Origin: an uncultured Bacilli bacterium
Lineage (GTDB): Bacteria > Bacillota_I > Bacilli_A > RF39 > UBA660
Reading direction: 5' to 3'
DNA length: 53,049 nucleotides
NCBI GenBank assembly: GCA_947632345.1
Contig: CANROW010000008.1
Span: forward strand, 1-53,049
Below, one piece after another: positions 1 to 7,624 of this stretch. The notes under the pieces were generated by a model that made no database searches, had not been told where the DNA came from, and worked only from the letters and a program-made list of their open reading frames with translations. Each line of letters begins with the position of its first letter. The first letter of the stretch is position 1. Made by a program: the position numbers and the translations under genes.

Positions 1-1
1 A

Positions 2-34
2 CAAAAAGAGAAAAATAACTTTTCTCTTTTTAAT
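2..34 (-). terminator. Intrinsic terminator downstream of the unknown gene at 75-914
   Basis: An A-rich/T-rich inverted repeat (AAAAAGAGAAA, short loop, TTTTCTCTTTTT) gives a stem flanked by A and T runs on both sides, so it can work in either direction. It sits just past the stop of the minus-strand gene. Confidence 0.6.
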
Positions 35-74
35 ACAAGTTCTTTTTTTTGATGTCTACCATTTGGGGTTCACA

Positions 75-914
75 TCAGTCTTCCATTCTTTTTGTCTTAA
101 TATTAGTATGACTTTTTCCTAAAATATTATGGTGGACGATTCGCGATGGTCCTTTATTGACGGCATCCACCATATTAAGGATATTAGCTCGTAAATTGGT
201 AACAACCTTTTTATTAACTTTATCACGATCATATGCATTTATCGCGATGCGCAAATGTCTTGAATAATAATACAACAAATCATCATCCAATGACAAAAGA
301 TTATCTTTCCAAACCTCTAAGGCATCTTCAATCAATCCCCGCATTACACCAGCTTTATCAACTTCTAAGGCGTATTGTAAAATTTGTTCAATAGTTAAAT
401 AATACTCACCATCAATCAATTTTGGGGTCATCCCCTTCTTGATTACTTCTTTATATTCTGACAATTTTAACTTTATATCAAAATCGGTAGTATCAGCAAA
501 GCGCTCATCCTTAAGCATTCTGCGCAAAAATAATTTATCTCTACTTCTAAATAATAATTTACGAGCTCTTTCGACTTCACTCTTAACTTCTTCTAAAGCA
601 CTCGTTCTCGTCCGAATTATTTTTTTATCATCAAGTAAAATTGGTAAATATTCACGATTTTCGCTATCAGCAATAAAGGCAACTGTAAAATTGCCATTAG
701 AACTGATGTTATGTTCAGCAATATATTTAGCATTTAAATTGATGAAATCATCGATGCGTTCTTTGAATTCCGCACTTTGACGCATTTCCTCAGTACTTTT
801 ATACTCTTTTGTACAATTGTCAATCATTTTTAGAGATCCACTTAATAGAATGAGTTCGTTAACATCGTTATTAGTTCTACTATCCAATGCATAACTAAGT
901 ATAGCTTTACTCAT
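75..914 (-). CDS. Conserved-looking protein of unknown function, divergent from lexA
   Basis: I do not recognise this 279-residue protein. The track start at 1097 lies upstream of the likely promoter. The ATG at 914 follows GGAG at a good distance and begins MSKAILSYALD. It has no signal peptide or membrane segment. The sequence is charged and mostly helical in character, with a Lys/Arg-rich middle (ARKLLFRSRDKLFLRRML) and a basic C-terminus. It shares an intergenic region with lexA but has its own promoter (963-991) and a terminator after the stop. The inverted repeat in its leader suggests specific regulation. Gene reality is well supported; function is not. Confidence 0.8.
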   Translation of the reverse strand: MSKAILSYALDSRTNNDVNELILLSGSLKMIDNCTKEYKSTEEMRQSAEFKERIDDFINLNAKYIAEHNISSNGNFTVAFIADSENREYLPILLDDKKIIRTRTSALEEVKSEVERARKLLFRSRDKLFLRRMLKDERFADTTDFDIKLKLSEYKEVIKKGMTPKLIDGEYYLTIEQILQYALEVDKAGVMRGLIEDALEVWKDNLLSLDDDLLYYYSRHLRIAINAYDRDKVNKKVVTNLRANILNMVDAVNKGPSRIVHHNILGKSHTNIKTKRMED

Positions 915-927
915 AAAATCACTCCTA

Positions 928-959
928 CTCTTAACAATTACACATATCTTCGTTAAGAG
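928..959 (-). repeat. Inverted repeat in the 5' leader of the 75-914 gene
   Basis: CTCTTAAC and GTTAAGAG form a perfect 8-bp inverted repeat with a 16-nt spacer. It lies between the predicted transcription start (about 956) and the Shine-Dalgarno. It could be a 5' hairpin next to the ribosome site or a repressor operator. Confidence 0.55.
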
Positions 960-962
960 ATT

Positions 963-991
963 ATAGTAACAAATTGTGAAGCAATTGTCAA
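963..991 (-). promoter_or_regulatory. Promoter of the 75-914 gene
   Basis: On the minus strand, TTGACA, 17 nt, TACTAT (running into TATAAT). The start would be near 956. Confidence 0.6.
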
Positions 992-1019
992 TATGCATTT
1001 TATGTAATAAAACAAAAGT

Positions 1020-1048
1020 TTGACATAAACAAGTGTTTGTGATAATAT
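1020..1048 (+). promoter_or_regulatory. lexA promoter with an embedded LexA box
   Basis: TTGACA at 1020-1025 and TAATAT at 1043-1048 are 17 nt apart. The spacer holds AAACAAGTGTTT (1027-1038), an inverted repeat close to the Gram-positive DinR/LexA box core GAAC-N4-GTTC. An operator between -35 and -10 fits the known autorepression of lexA. It also shows that the upstream in-frame ATG at 1047 lies inside the promoter and is not the start. Confidence 0.75.
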
Positions 1049-1073
1049 GATTTTTAGAAATGGATGTGTTTTT

Positions 1074-1691
1074 ATGGAAAAATTGACTAAACGCCAAGAA
1101 GATATCTTAAAAGCCATTAAAAAATTTATGGCCAAACATGGTTATCCACCTACGGTTCGCGAGATTGGAGCAATGTTAAATTTGCATTCACCAGCAACTA
1201 CGCATTTTCATCTCAATAAGTTAGAAGAAAAAGGTTATATTCGCAAGAATGAATCTAAAAATCGCGCTTTAGAGCTTCTCGTCCCAAACGAATTTATGGA
1301 CAAAGAAGAAAATGTTGTTGAAGTACCTTTGCTCGGTAAAATAACAGCAGGAAGTCCAATTGAAGCGATTGAAGTTCCAAATGAATATTTTGCTCTACCA
1401 GCAACTATGCTCAATGGGAAAAAAGAAGTTTTCACTTTAAGAGTCAATGGTGAATCAATGATTAATGCTGGCATCTATGATGGTGATATAATTGTTGTTG
1501 AACGAAGAAACACCGCCTCTAATGGTGAGAAAGTTGTCGCTATGACGGAAGACAATGAAGTCACAGTAAAGACATACTACAAAGAAAAAGGTCATTTTCG
1601 ATTACAACCTGAAAATGACACAATGGCTCCAATAATTCTTGATAAAGTCAGCATATTGGGTAAAGTCGTTGGACTATACAGAAAATTCTAA
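1074..1691 (+). CDS. lexA: LexA, SOS-response repressor and self-cleaving protease
   Basis: LexA represses DNA-damage genes and cleaves itself when RecA filaments form. The 205-residue protein has the N-terminal winged helix-turn-helix (TVREIGAMLNLHSPATTHFH) and then the S24 peptidase domain. The Ala-Gly cleavage site is in KITAGSP, the catalytic Ser in NGESM, and the catalytic Lys in VTVKTYYK. The start at 1074 (MEKLTKRQ) is used because the earlier ATG lies within the -10 region. Its own operator is visible upstream, and a terminator follows the stop. A related palindrome precedes tnpB at 13.5 kb. Confidence 0.97.
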   Translation: MEKLTKRQEDILKAIKKFMAKHGYPPTVREIGAMLNLHSPATTHFHLNKLEEKGYIRKNESKNRALELLVPNEFMDKEENVVEVPLLGKITAGSPIEAIEVPNEYFALPATMLNGKKEVFTLRVNGESMINAGIYDGDIIVVERRNTASNGEKVVAMTEDNEVTVKTYYKEKGHFRLQPENDTMAPIILDKVSILGKVVGLYRKF

Positions 1692-1696
1692 AAATT

Positions 1697-1725
1697 AAAA
1701 GAGAAATAATTTTCTCTTTTTTTTT
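1697..1725 (+). terminator. lexA terminator
   Basis: AAAAGAGAAA, a TAAT loop, TTTCTCTTTT and a continuing T run directly after the lexA stop. Confidence 0.8.
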
Positions 1726-1727
1726 AC

Positions 1728-1908
1728 AAAAAATGTCCAAGAGGTAGACGTTTAACGATAAAACCCGCCCTATACCAGCAGGTGGGTGTCCATACTTAAC
1801 CTTTAGGATCCCAAAATTAATTGGTCTTCAACACGGGTTAACGATCCGAACTCCCGTATCGTCATTTAGTCGGTTTTAATAGAAAACGCCTGTCCTCCTA
1901 GACATCTT
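1728..1908 (-). ncRNA. ssrS: Structured small RNA, probably 6S RNA
   Basis: This gene-free stretch holds an RNA of about 180 nt with its own promoter. The 5' and 3' ends form a long closing stem: ATGTCT with GGACAT, AGGAGG with CCTCTT, then GGCGTTT with AAACGTC across a small internal loop. A further stem TAAAACC/GGTTTTA follows, then a large open middle, an inner stem GGATC/GATCC and a small hairpin in CCCACCTGCTGGTATAGGG. The closing stem is followed by a T run and doubles as the terminator. Size, closed-rod shape, central bubble and an autonomous transcript fit 6S RNA, the RNA that binds sigma-A RNA polymerase. I cannot confirm the family without a covariance-model search; another structured RNA remains possible. 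Confidence 0.6.
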
Positions 1909-1909
1909 A

Positions 1910-1938
1910 ATTGTATCATACATAAATGATTCTTCCAA
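1910..1938 (-). promoter_or_regulatory. Promoter of the 6S-like RNA
   Basis: On the minus strand, TTGGAA (1933-1938), 17 nt, TACAAT (1910-1915). The predicted start falls at the base of the closing stem. Confidence 0.65.
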
Positions 1939-1968
1939 GAATTTTCAATAAATTTTACACTTCTTATA

Positions 1969-2307
1969 CTATTTATTATTTATATCACTAATAATTTGTT
2001 CAATCTTGTTGCCGTATTCAATTGACTCATCAAAGATAAAGCGAAGCTCAGGAGTATGACGAATGTCAATTCTTTTGCTAATCTCACCACGAATAAATGA
2101 TTTAGCTCGCTCCAATGCTTTAATCGTTTCATCGCGTTTATCCATATCTAAAACGGTAAAATATACTTTAGCATAACTTAAATCATTAGTTATTTCGCAT
2201 CCCGTTATAGTTACAAATTTTATATTTTCATCCTTTACCTCTGTAGCAAGAATTTCACTAATTGTCTTTTCAAACGCACTACCGAGTCTATCTATTTTAA
2301 CACTCAT
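1969..2307 (-). CDS. rbfA: RbfA, 30S ribosome-binding factor
   Basis: RbfA is a small KH-type protein that assists 16S rRNA 5'-end maturation in the 30S subunit. The 112-residue protein has the usual length and the family start (RLGSAFEKTISEILATEVKD), the central AKVYFTVLD strand and RHTPELRFIFDESI near the C-terminus. It lies 31 bp after infB, as in many Firmicutes, but a terminator-like stem lies between them. Some rbfA transcription may therefore be separate, or rbfA may depend on read-through. Confidence 0.95.
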   Translation of the reverse strand: MSVKIDRLGSAFEKTISEILATEVKDENIKFVTITGCEITNDLSYAKVYFTVLDMDKRDETIKALERAKSFIRGEISKRIDIRHTPELRFIFDESIEYGNKIEQIISDINNK

Positions 2308-2324
2308 GATTACACCTCAATTCT

Positions 2325-2353
2325 AAAAAAGAGATTAATTATCTTTTAATCTC
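2325..2353 (-). terminator. Terminator-like stem at the infB stop
   Basis: GAGATTAA and TTAATCTC pair over a 7-nt loop, followed on the minus strand by six T. It overlaps the end of infB and precedes the rbfA Shine-Dalgarno, so it may attenuate rbfA. Confidence 0.55.
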
Positions 2354-4447
2354 ATTTAATTCATAAGCTTCAATAATATCATTTTCTTTAATATCTTGAT
2401 ATTTATCTAAAGTAATACCGCAGTCCATACCTTTATTAACTTCTTTAACTTGGTCTTTTTCTCTTTGAATAGAATTAATTTTACCAGTGTATAAAACAAC
2501 ACCATCTCTAATTAGTCGAGCATTTCCACCATTTTTTATAACTCCATCAACCACATGCGAACCAGCAATATTTCCGACTTTAGAGAACTTAAATATTTGT
2601 CTTATTTCAGCGTGACCGATGACATTCTCTTCATAAATTGGCTCAAGCATTCCTTTCATTGATGCTTCAATATCTTCAATCATCTTATAGATGATGTCGT
2701 ACAATCTTATATCGACGTTATATTCTTTAGCAAAGTCAAGTGTTTTAGCATTTGGACGGACATTAAAACCGATAATGATAGCATTACTTGCATTAGCTAG
2801 AACGATATCACTCTCAGTAATAGTTCCTACGCCACCCAAAATGACATTAACTTTTACTCCCTCTACATCAATTTTATTCAAACTCTGTTTAATAGCTTCC
2901 AAAGAACCATTGACATCGGTTTTTAAAACCACATTTACTTCCTTAACACCTGATTGAATAGCTCCAAACAAATCCTCAAGAGTCATTCCACTCTTATTGG
3001 TATCCTGTTCACGACTGCGATTTTTTCGTTGTTCAGCAACAGCCTTTGCCTGTTTTTCCGTTTCGAATGACATAAACTTATCACCGGCTGAAGGAACAGC
3101 ATTTAATCCAGTTATTTCGACAGGAGTTGATGGCAAAGCTTCAACAACGTCAATTCCACGATCATTTTTTAAGGTACGAACTTTACCAAAGGATGTACCA
3201 ACGACTACTGGATCGCCTAGACGCAATGTTCCATTTTGAACGAGAACTGTTGCCACTGTACCAACTTTTTTATCAAGACGTGACTCAATGACTGTTCCCA
3301 TTGCATAACGGTTAGGATTAGCCTTTAATTCAGCCATTTCACTGACTAAAATGATGTTTTCAAGTAGTTCTTTAATTCCTTCGTGGGTTTTCGCGGATAT
3401 CTTATTAGTTACGATATCACCACCCCATTCTTCAGGAGTTAAACCATATTCAGTTAGTTCCGTCATAATTTTTTCAATATTAGCACCTGGTTTATCAATC
3501 TTGTTAATCGCAACAATTATAGGTACTTTAGCTGCGCGAGCATGGTCAATGGCCTCTTTAGTCTGTGGCATTACTCCATCATCAGCGGCAACAATAATGA
3601 CAACGATATCCGTAACACTTGCGCCACGAGCCCGCATCTCCGTAAATGCTTCGTGACCTGGAGTATCGATAAAAGTAATCTTTTTACCATCAAGTTCGAC
3701 TTGATAAGCACCAATTGCTTGCGTAATACCTCCAGCTTCACCACTGACGACATCCGTTTTTCTAATCGCATCCAAAAGTGAGGTTTTACCATGGTCAACA
3801 TGTCCCATAATGGTGACAACAGGTGGTCTATTAACTAAGTTTTCAGCTTTTTCATTTAAATGATAATTTTCAAAATTAGATATATCAACATTCTCTTCCC
3901 GCGTTAACTCTTTACCGTAGTCAACAACTAACAACTCGGCAACTTCAAAACTCAATGGATAATTGACATTAGCCATAACCCCAAGTTTCATCAACTTTTT
4001 GATAAGTTCAGTTGCTGATACATTCAAAGTGTTAGCCAAGTCAGAGACAGTCATATCATCAACATAAATGACCTTATTATTTAGTTCTTCATCTTCATTT
4101 GATTGGAGCTTTTCGCGATGTTTATAGATCTTTTTACGCTCTTTTTGAAAGTTAGTTTTATTATTTTCAACACGATCTTTCTTAGACTTCAATTTTTCCT
4201 TTTTATTATTAGTATCTATATTGATATTATTACCAGTAATGATATTTTCAACTTTTTCTTCCAAAATATCGTCTTCAGAAACAATATAATCTTCATTATC
4301 TTGAATTTCGTTATCCAACAATATGATATCATCTTCTGTTAACATGGTTTCTTGGCTATCACATGGTATGTCTAGCTTTTTACACAACCTCATTATCTCA
4401 TCTAAACTCTTATTAACATCTATTGAATATTCTAAAATACTCATCAT
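2339..4447 (-). CDS. infB: Translation initiation factor IF-2
   Basis: IF-2 is the GTPase that brings initiator fMet-tRNA to the 30S subunit and promotes subunit joining. The 702-residue protein has a variable charged N-terminus, the IF2-N module (MTVSDLANTLNVSATELIKKL, about residues 133-153), then the G domain with GHVDHGKT (G1), DTPGHEAF (G3), NKIDKPGA (G4) and SAKT (G5). IF-2 domains II-IV follow to the C-terminus. The start follows AGAGGTG. It is the main gene of the nusA operon; ylxR is 68 bp upstream. Confidence 0.98.
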   Translation of the reverse strand: MMSILEYSIDVNKSLDEIMRLCKKLDIPCDSQETMLTEDDIILLDNEIQDNEDYIVSEDDILEEKVENIITGNNINIDTNNKKEKLKSKKDRVENNKTNFQKERKKIYKHREKLQSNEDEELNNKVIYVDDMTVSDLANTLNVSATELIKKLMKLGVMANVNYPLSFEVAELLVVDYGKELTREENVDISNFENYHLNEKAENLVNRPPVVTIMGHVDHGKTSLLDAIRKTDVVSGEAGGITQAIGAYQVELDGKKITFIDTPGHEAFTEMRARGASVTDIVVIIVAADDGVMPQTKEAIDHARAAKVPIIVAINKIDKPGANIEKIMTELTEYGLTPEEWGGDIVTNKISAKTHEGIKELLENIILVSEMAELKANPNRYAMGTVIESRLDKKVGTVATVLVQNGTLRLGDPVVVGTSFGKVRTLKNDRGIDVVEALPSTPVEITGLNAVPSAGDKFMSFETEKQAKAVAEQRKNRSREQDTNKSGMTLEDLFGAIQSGVKEVNVVLKTDVNGSLEAIKQSLNKIDVEGVKVNVILGGVGTITESDIVLANASNAIIIGFNVRPNAKTLDFAKEYNVDIRLYDIIYKMIEDIEASMKGMLEPIYEENVIGHAEIRQIFKFSKVGNIAGSHVVDGVIKNGGNARLIRDGVVLYTGKINSIQREKDQVKEVNKGMDCGITLDKYQDIKENDIIEAYELNEIKR

Positions 4448-4515
4448 GCTAAATCACCTCTACTTTCTCAAATCTATATACTCTTTTATTATATGGCGGT
4501 ATTGACCATTTATAA

Positions 4516-4779
4516 CTATTTACCTATTTCTTCTTTTATATTTTCATAAACGTCATCCGTTATTTCGACTTCTAATTGTCTTTGAAGAATTTTTCCCTTT
4601 TGGGCTTTTTCTAATACTTCTAAACTCTTCTTTATATAACAACCATGTCCATTCATTTTTCCAGTTGGATCGACTAATACTTTCCCTTCTGGCGTTCTAA
4701 CAATTCTTAACAATTCATTTTTCGGTAATTTTTCACGTGTAACAACACAAGTTCGCAAAATAACCTTTTTTGTTTTCAC
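4516..4779 (-). CDS. ylxR: YlxR-family RNA-binding protein (DUF448)
   Basis: YlxR proteins are small basic RNA-binding factors of the nusA-infB operon; the B. subtilis member (RnpM) modulates RNase P. The family signature is clear: RTCVVTREKLPKNELLRIVR, then GKVLVDPTGKMNGHGCYI. The track start (GTG at 4788) overlaps the GAGGAAG Shine-Dalgarno. The GTG at 4779 is 8 nt beyond it and gives MKTKKVILRTC, 87 residues, the typical family start. YlxQ (L7Ae-like), which usually follows, is absent here. Confidence 0.9.
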   Translation of the reverse strand: MKTKKVILRTCVVTREKLPKNELLRIVRTPEGKVLVDPTGKMNGHGCYIKKSLEVLEKAQKGKILQRQLEVEITDDVYENIKEEIGK

Positions 4780-4784
4780 GAAAA

Positions 4785-5126
4785 TCACTTCCTCTTTTTC
4801 ATTTTCGCGAGTGGCGCACTCTTCAAACGAAGCGTTTTTATTTTCTCTTGTTGTTCTTCCGTTGGCGGCACACCACTCTCATTTATTTCACGGAACAAAG
4901 CGTTCCATTCATCATATAAATCAGTATCATTTTTTTCAATGCAGTTTAATAAGCGATGAGCTTTTCTCGTCAAAGGTGCACCATTCTCAATAGTCTTCTT
5001 ACCATCATCACAATCCTTTTGAATGTGATGATAAGTAAGAGGATTCTTTTTATTGAGAGTGAATCCCATCCAATCGACTTCATAAGTCCCAAATTTTTCA
5101 ACAAGTTGTTTTAATACTGCATTCAT
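4785..5126 (-). CDS. Small HNH-like protein inserted in the nusA operon
   Basis: This 113-residue protein carries an ordered His-Asn-His pattern: YHHIQK, then KTIENGAPLTRKAHRLLN. That matches the degenerate HNH-fold proteins found as hypotheticals in Firmicutes. No Cys-based zinc knuckle is visible, so nuclease activity is uncertain. It starts after a strong AGGAGG, follows nusA by 15 bp and runs close to ylxR, so it is part of the operon. Standard Bacillus operons have no gene at this position. HNH-fold assignment is an inference from the motif; its role is unknown. Confidence 0.75.
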   Translation of the reverse strand: MNAVLKQLVEKFGTYEVDWMGFTLNKKNPLTYHHIQKDCDDGKKTIENGAPLTRKAHRLLNCIEKNDTDLYDEWNALFREINESGVPPTEEQQEKIKTLRLKSAPLAKMKKRK

Positions 5127-5141
5127 AAAATCCTCCTGAAA

Positions 5142-6215
5142 TTAATCTTTAAAATTGATACCCATAGCAGCGGCTTGTTCCGTCGTCTTAATATCGATCT
5201 TGTAACGTGTCAACTTAGAAGCAAGGCGAGCATTTTGTCCTTTCTTACCAATAGCTAGTGAGAAATTATCACTATCAGCTACCACCGTACATTCCTGTTT
5301 TTTAGGATCAGTTATAATTACGTGCAAGTTTTTAGCTGGTTGAAGAGCATTTGCAATAAATACTTCTGGCTCTTTATCATATCTGACAATATCGATTTTT
5401 TCACCATTTACTTCTTCAATAATACGTGCAATCCTTGAACCTTTTTCACCAATACAAGCACCAATTGGATCAATATTAGCCTTCTCGGAGTAAACTGCTA
5501 CTTTACTACGGCTACCAGCATCACGAGCGACACTATATAGAAGGACAGATCCATCAGATAATTCTGGAATTTCATGTTCAAATAGTCTCTTTAAAAATCC
5601 ATAATGATTTCTTGACAAAAGAATAAACATTCCTTTACCACTATCGTCAACCTTGGTGACATAGGCTTTAATCTGTTTACCCATCTCAATCTTTTCACCA
5701 GGGATACATTCCTTTTTAGGCAAGATGGCGTTAATTCTTCCAATATTGATAAAGTAGTTATCAACATCCTCAAGTTCAACTGTACCAACTATTAATTCAT
5801 CCTGTTTGTCACCATATTCTTTAGCAATAGAATTTCTCTCAGCTTCACGCATCTTTTGAATGATGACTTGTTTAGCAGTTGAAGCCGCAACCCGTCCAAA
5901 ATCCTTTGGCGTTACTTCCGTATCAATTGTATCACCAACATTTAATGTCTTATTAATCTTCCGAGCATCACTCAAACTTATTTCTAAATCCAAGTCAATA
6001 TCATCATAATCGTCATCGACAACGGTTAAATAAGAATATACCTTAATATCTCCCGTCTCACGATTAATGATGATCTTTGAATTAGTCAAAGAATCAAAAT
6101 TTTTCTTATAAGCGGTGGCTAAAGCAAGTTCCATAGCTTCAAAAACCAATTCGCGATCAATTCCTTTTTCTTTGACAATCAAATCTACTGCCTTTATAAA
6201 TTCTTTACTATTCAT
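5142..6215 (-). CDS. nusA: NusA transcription termination/antitermination factor
   Basis: NusA binds RNA polymerase and nascent RNA and controls pausing and intrinsic termination. The chosen start at 6215 (MNSKEFIKAVDLI) follows AAAGGAGATGG; the track start is 11 codons earlier and lacks support. The 357 residues comprise the N-terminal polymerase-binding domain, an S1 domain (VGTVELEDVDNYFINIG), KH1 (DPIGACIGEKGSRIARI) and KH2 (AIGKKGQNARLASKL). No C-terminal acidic repeats are present, as is usual for Firmicutes. It overlaps the end of rimP by 8 bp. Confidence 0.97.
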   Translation of the reverse strand: MNSKEFIKAVDLIVKEKGIDRELVFEAMELALATAYKKNFDSLTNSKIIINRETGDIKVYSYLTVVDDDYDDIDLDLEISLSDARKINKTLNVGDTIDTEVTPKDFGRVAASTAKQVIIQKMREAERNSIAKEYGDKQDELIVGTVELEDVDNYFINIGRINAILPKKECIPGEKIEMGKQIKAYVTKVDDSGKGMFILLSRNHYGFLKRLFEHEIPELSDGSVLLYSVARDAGSRSKVAVYSEKANIDPIGACIGEKGSRIARIIEEVNGEKIDIVRYDKEPEVFIANALQPAKNLHVIITDPKKQECTVVADSDNFSLAIGKKGQNARLASKLTRYKIDIKTTEQAAAMGINFKD

Positions 6216-6465
6216 TATTTCCATCTCCTTTAGATTTTGCATATACATCTAATATGTATTCTTCATCAATCAAATTTTCTTTGTCAATTATCGGATTAAT
6301 AATACGGGTAACCATGACTACTTTATTTAAATCAATAACAAAGTCTGCATCCAAAACAACTCGTAAAAAAGTATCATCATTTTCTTTTTCAAACTTTATT
6401 TCATCGATGTAAATACCTAAATCCTTGATTTTTTCATCAATCAATTGCTTTAGTTTTTCTTCCAT
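6208..6465 (-). CDS. rimP: Single-domain RimP, ribosome maturation factor
   Basis: RimP assists 30S assembly. This copy has only 85 residues against about 150 in the family. It keeps the N-terminal alpha/beta domain (GIYIDEIKFEKENDDTFLRVVLD, then the acidic VTRIINPIIDKENLIDEEYILDV) and ends right where the usual SSPGL linker and C-terminal SH3-like domain should begin. nusA starts inside its last codons, so there is no room for a frameshifted second half. The start follows AAGGGGTGAT. Operon position identifies it. Whether the lone domain works is unknown. Confidence 0.85.
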   Translation of the reverse strand: MEEKLKQLIDEKIKDLGIYIDEIKFEKENDDTFLRVVLDADFVIDLNKVVMVTRIINPIIDKENLIDEEYILDVYAKSKGDGNNE

Positions 6466-6480
6466 ATCATCACCCCTTCA

Positions 6481-6509
6481 ATATAAAAAGTGGAAGCTTT
6501 CTTCCACTT
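6481..6509 (-). terminator. Attenuator-like terminator in the rimP-nusA leader
   Basis: A perfect 9-bp stem (AAGTGGAAG / CTTCCACTT, 4-nt loop) is followed on the minus strand by a weak T tract (TTTATAT). It lies inside the transcript between the promoter at 6521-6548 and the rimP ribosome site. Confidence 0.7.
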
Positions 6510-6520
6510 GATGTACTTGT

Positions 6521-6548
6521 ATTATAACATATTTTATCAATAATACAA
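6521..6548 (-). promoter_or_regulatory. Promoter of the rimP-nusA-infB operon
   Basis: TTGTAT, 16 nt, TATAAT on the minus strand. Transcription would start just before the attenuator hairpin. Confidence 0.55.
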
Positions 6549-6564
6549 ATAAAAAGATAAAAAA

Positions 6565-6597
6565 TTTTAAAAAAATTAACGCCAATAACAGCGTTAA
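6565..6597 (-). terminator. Terminator of the small membrane protein gene
   Basis: TTAACGC and GCGTTAA pair over an 8-nt loop, then a run of seven T on the minus strand. Confidence 0.75.
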
Positions 6598-6601
6598 ATA
6601 T

Positions 6602-6913
6602 CTATTTTTTCTTATGAATGAATATCTTGACAATGTATCCAAGGAATATTGCATACATGACGACATATGCCCATAGAAGAATTGTTTCGATGATACCACT
6701 CGTATAATTGCAAATCAAAGCTTCAATAGACGCTGGAAAATACTTATTGATTAAACTCTGCAACTCCGGTACAGGAACATTGGCCTGAATAAAATTTAAA
6801 ATTCTTAGAAAAATATCGATTATTGCAAAAGCATAGACAAAACTTGAAAAACGTCTGAAAAAAAAGACAACAATCAACAATAATACAACGACAACAACTA
6901 AATCAATATACAT
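6602..6913 (-). CDS. Small integral membrane protein of unknown function
   Basis: I do not recognise this 103-residue protein. It has about three hydrophobic segments: residues 4-19 (very rich in Val/Leu), roughly 26-43, and 73-97 before a basic HKKK tail. It starts after TAGGTG. A TATAAT sequence lies about 40 bp upstream and a clear terminator follows, so it seems to be a single-gene unit between queH and the nusA operon. Confidence 0.7.
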   Translation of the reverse strand: MYIDLVVVVVLLLIVVFFFRRFSSFVYAFAIIDIFLRILNFIQANVPVPELQSLINKYFPASIEALICNYTSGIIETILLWAYVVMYAIFLGYIVKIFIHKKK

Positions 6914-7001
6914 TTTACAACACCTACTACTCTCTAAATTAATTATAACATTGTTTTATTAAATTTGTTAGAAAAAGAGATATTATTTTTGCATTTGACA
7001 G

Positions 7002-7610
7002 TCACTCACCGCGTTTAGCTATTTTAGAATATATGCATCCGCAAAAATCTTGACGATATAAATCATACTGCTTAGATAATTCAATGCTGCGTTTATAACC
7101 ATTTCGCTTTTTAAAATCGGCATACAAGTAATTTATGGAATACTCTTTTTCAAGTTCGGAACCAATTTCATTTAGCTTTTGGGCATCCTTATGTGGACTA
7201 ATTGACAAGGTCGTCGTAAAGTAATCAAAGCCATTTAACTTAGCATATTTAGCAGCTTCCTCTAACCGTAAACGATAACACTTAAAACATCTTTCACCAC
7301 GTTCTGGCGCATCTTCTAAACCATTAGCTATTTGCAAAAATTCTTTTGGCTCATATCTTCCTTCAACTATTTCAATTTTATTAATATGGGGAATTTCAGA
7401 AACTAATCTTTTCAATTCATTTAAACGCTTATCATATTCTTCACGCGATGAGATATTGGGATTATAAAAAAGAATTGTTATATCGAAATGATTAGTCAAA
7501 TACTCCAAGACATAAGAAGAACAAGGAGCACAACAACTATGTAGTAATAGTGTCGGTATTTTGTCCTTGTTCTCTTCTAAAATTTCTTCCATTTTTAATT
7601 GATAATTCAT
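7002..7610 (-). CDS. queH: QueH, epoxyqueuosine reductase
   Basis: QueH carries out the last step of queuosine synthesis in tRNA, reducing epoxyqueuosine, as an Fe-S and metal-dependent enzyme unrelated to QueG. The 202-residue protein has the family Cys motifs: HSCCAPC near the N-terminus, CFKCY in the middle and DFCGC at the C-terminus. ERGERCFKCYRLRLEEAAK and TTTLSISPHKD are typical. The ATG at 7610 sits well after AAGGGTG; the track GTG at 7619 overlaps that site. No other queuosine genes are in the window. Confidence 0.93.
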   Translation of the reverse strand: MNYQLKMEEILEENKDKIPTLLLHSCCAPCSSYVLEYLTNHFDITILFYNPNISSREEYDKRLNELKRLVSEIPHINKIEIVEGRYEPKEFLQIANGLEDAPERGERCFKCYRLRLEEAAKYAKLNGFDYFTTTLSISPHKDAQKLNEIGSELEKEYSINYLYADFKKRNGYKRSIELSKQYDLYRQDFCGCIYSKIAKRGE

Positions 7611-7624
7611 ATCAATCACCCTTT

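Noticed and set aside
1047-1073. Upstream in-frame ATG of lexA at 1047
   Set aside because: It lies within the -10 hexamer region of a consensus promoter, so it would not be in the transcript.
6208-6465. Frameshift or assembly error as the cause of the short rimP
   Set aside because: nusA begins inside the last rimP codons and no C-terminal RimP sequence is found in any nearby frame, so the short form looks genuine.
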